Shown here: one piece after another, positions 50,595 to 51,161 of the stretch
How positions within the stretch are numbered: position 1 is the first letter of the stretch
Layout of the letters: each line of letters begins with the position of its first letter
Assembly (NCBI GenBank): GCA_031291435.1
Contig: JARLJC010000300.1
Location: 1-51,161, forward strand
DNA: 51,161 nucleotides
Origin: Alphaproteobacteria bacterium
GTDB taxonomy: Bacteria; Pseudomonadota; Alphaproteobacteria; UBA9219
Direction: 5' to 3'
The notes under the pieces: generated by a model
Databases searched by the model: none
Seen by the model: only the letters and a program-made list of their open reading frames with translations
Told to the model about the DNA's origin: nothing
Translations under genes and position numbers: made by a program

Positions 50595-51161
50595 ATGGAC
50601 GGACGTAAGCCCATATCCGGCGCTTTGGCGCGCATAGGTTTTTATGCGGCTTTTATGCTGCTCGCCTCGCCGTCGGCTTATGCGGCGGCATGCTCCAGCC
50701 CGGCGGGCAACGCGGGCGACGTGATTTACAGTTCGTCCAGCAATGTTATGGCCTATTGCAATGGCACCGTCTGGATCGCGATGGGCAATAGTTCCAATGT
50801 CAGTTTCGGCACGCTGACGACCGGGGATTTCTGTACGGCGACGAGCGGTTCGCAGATTTCATGTACGACGGCGCAGATTGATCTGACTTCGAAGGTGACG
50901 GGGATATTGCCCGTGCCGAATGGCGGCACGGGATTGGCCTCGATTACCACCAACGGCATTATCTACGGGCAGGGCGCAAGCACGCCCGTAGTGACTGCAG
51001 CGGGTTCGCAATATAATGTGCTGGTCGCTGGTGCGCTGGGCGTGCCCGCGTTCGGGCAGGTCAATCTCGCTTCAAGCGCCGCCGTCACCGGCAATCTTCC
51101 CGTCGCCAATCTGAACAGCGGCACCAGCGCATCTTCCGCGACCTTCTGGCGCGGCGATGGG
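50595..51161 (+). CDS. Secreted tail-fibre-like protein, N-terminal part (runs off the window)
   Basis: At least 189 residues, open to the window end. I translated it from ATG 50595. The signal peptide is IGFYAAFMLLASPSAYAAA. The mature part starts CSSPAGNAGDVIYSSSSN and continues FGTLTTGDFCTATSGSQISC, close to the protein at 47.1 kb, then PNGGTGLASITTNGIIYG and ASSATFWRGDG, the latter like the TYLRGDQTW motif of the giant protein. ATG 50565 and ATG 50580 are in frame further upstream, but they precede a less typical signal and lack a ribosome site. Its length and C-terminus are unknown. Confidence 0.82.
   Translation, partial: MDGRKPISGALARIGFYAAFMLLASPSAYAAACSSPAGNAGDVIYSSSSNVMAYCNGTVWIAMGNSSNVSFGTLTTGDFCTATSGSQISCTTAQIDLTSKVTGILPVPNGGTGLASITTNGIIYGQGASTPVVTAAGSQYNVLVAGALGVPAFGQVNLASSAAVTGNLPVANLNSGTSASSATFWRGDG

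Noticed and set aside
40184-51161. Integrated prophage
   Set aside because: The fibre-like genes have no neighbouring capsid, terminase, portal, lysis or integrase genes, and the first carries a pilin-like membrane anchor, so host surface proteins fit better.
1-51161. tRNA or rRNA genes
   Set aside because: Gaps were read for T-loop (GGTTCGAATC-like) and acceptor pairing patterns and for rRNA conserved blocks; none was convincing.

Overview
The window is chromosomal DNA of an alphaproteobacterium. Evidence: an addB/MurNAc-kinase/uridylyltransferase operon, a TrcR (DUF1013) regulator, an RNase E with a large acidic insertion in its S1 domain, an rpoZ-Rel/Spo pair, DUF2336, and a CheY-CheZ pair. 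It is GC-rich and gene-dense, with many 4-base ATGA overlaps. A Micavibrio-like or rhodospirilloid lineage is possible, but that is a guess; no rRNA or tRNA gene was seen to help.

Layout. 1-2.8 kb (minus): the start of addB, then a nucleotidyltransferase and a sugar kinase of the MurU/AmgK cell-wall recycling type. 3.0-6.7 kb (plus): bamA, skp/ompH and a CinA-like protein, so outer-membrane biogenesis. 6.7-12.2 kb: envelope and housekeeping genes (mltA, Smr, YraN, rsmI, LpoA-like lipoprotein, unknowns). 12.2-15.1 kb (minus): nrdR, a DUF559 nuclease-like gene inside inverted repeats, ribE and hemW. 15.3-17.6 kb (plus): glyA, a GIY-YIG gene inside inverted repeats, a ribbon-helix-helix protein and a Trm112-like protein. 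17.6-21.4 kb (minus): an AT-richer trypsin-like protease, a bifunctional (p)ppGpp synthetase/hydrolase, a small unknown and rpoZ. 21.9-25.4 kb: an NYN-domain protein, a GNAT, TrcR, a quinone oxidoreductase and a small unknown. 25.4-31.8 kb (plus): rne behind a structured leader, an ABC-F ATPase, a YgjP metallopeptidase, a small membrane protein and a thioredoxin-like protein. 32.2-39.9 kb: an NTF2-like protein, a secreted small protein, an SDR, gmk, lipB, DUF2336, apt, cheY, cheZ and a damaged DUF559 gene.

40.2-51.2 kb is the accessory region: an array of very long, repetitive, phage-tail-fibre-like secreted proteins. The first (2252 residues) starts with a membrane helix and a segment resembling a type II secretion major pseudopilin (GspG) domain, runs through about nine 'GIGT..P....VNG' fibre modules and ends in a glycine-rich tip. 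The next genes start with Sec signal peptides and share modules with it. Two of the fibre genes have the same upstream element, and two are followed by short direct repeats of the kind seen next to REP-associated transposases. I read this, as inference, as a pilin-anchored fibre or adhesin system that diversifies by module duplication.

A second theme is dispersed palindromic DNA. Two families recur here, GTCATTCCGG..CCGGAATCCAG and a C/G-run family around CCCTCGAGGG. Each occurs as inverted pairs, sometimes empty and sometimes enclosing one small nuclease-like gene (GIY-YIG or DUF559). A decayed DUF559 copy with an in-frame stop and a remnant arm lies just before the fibre cluster.
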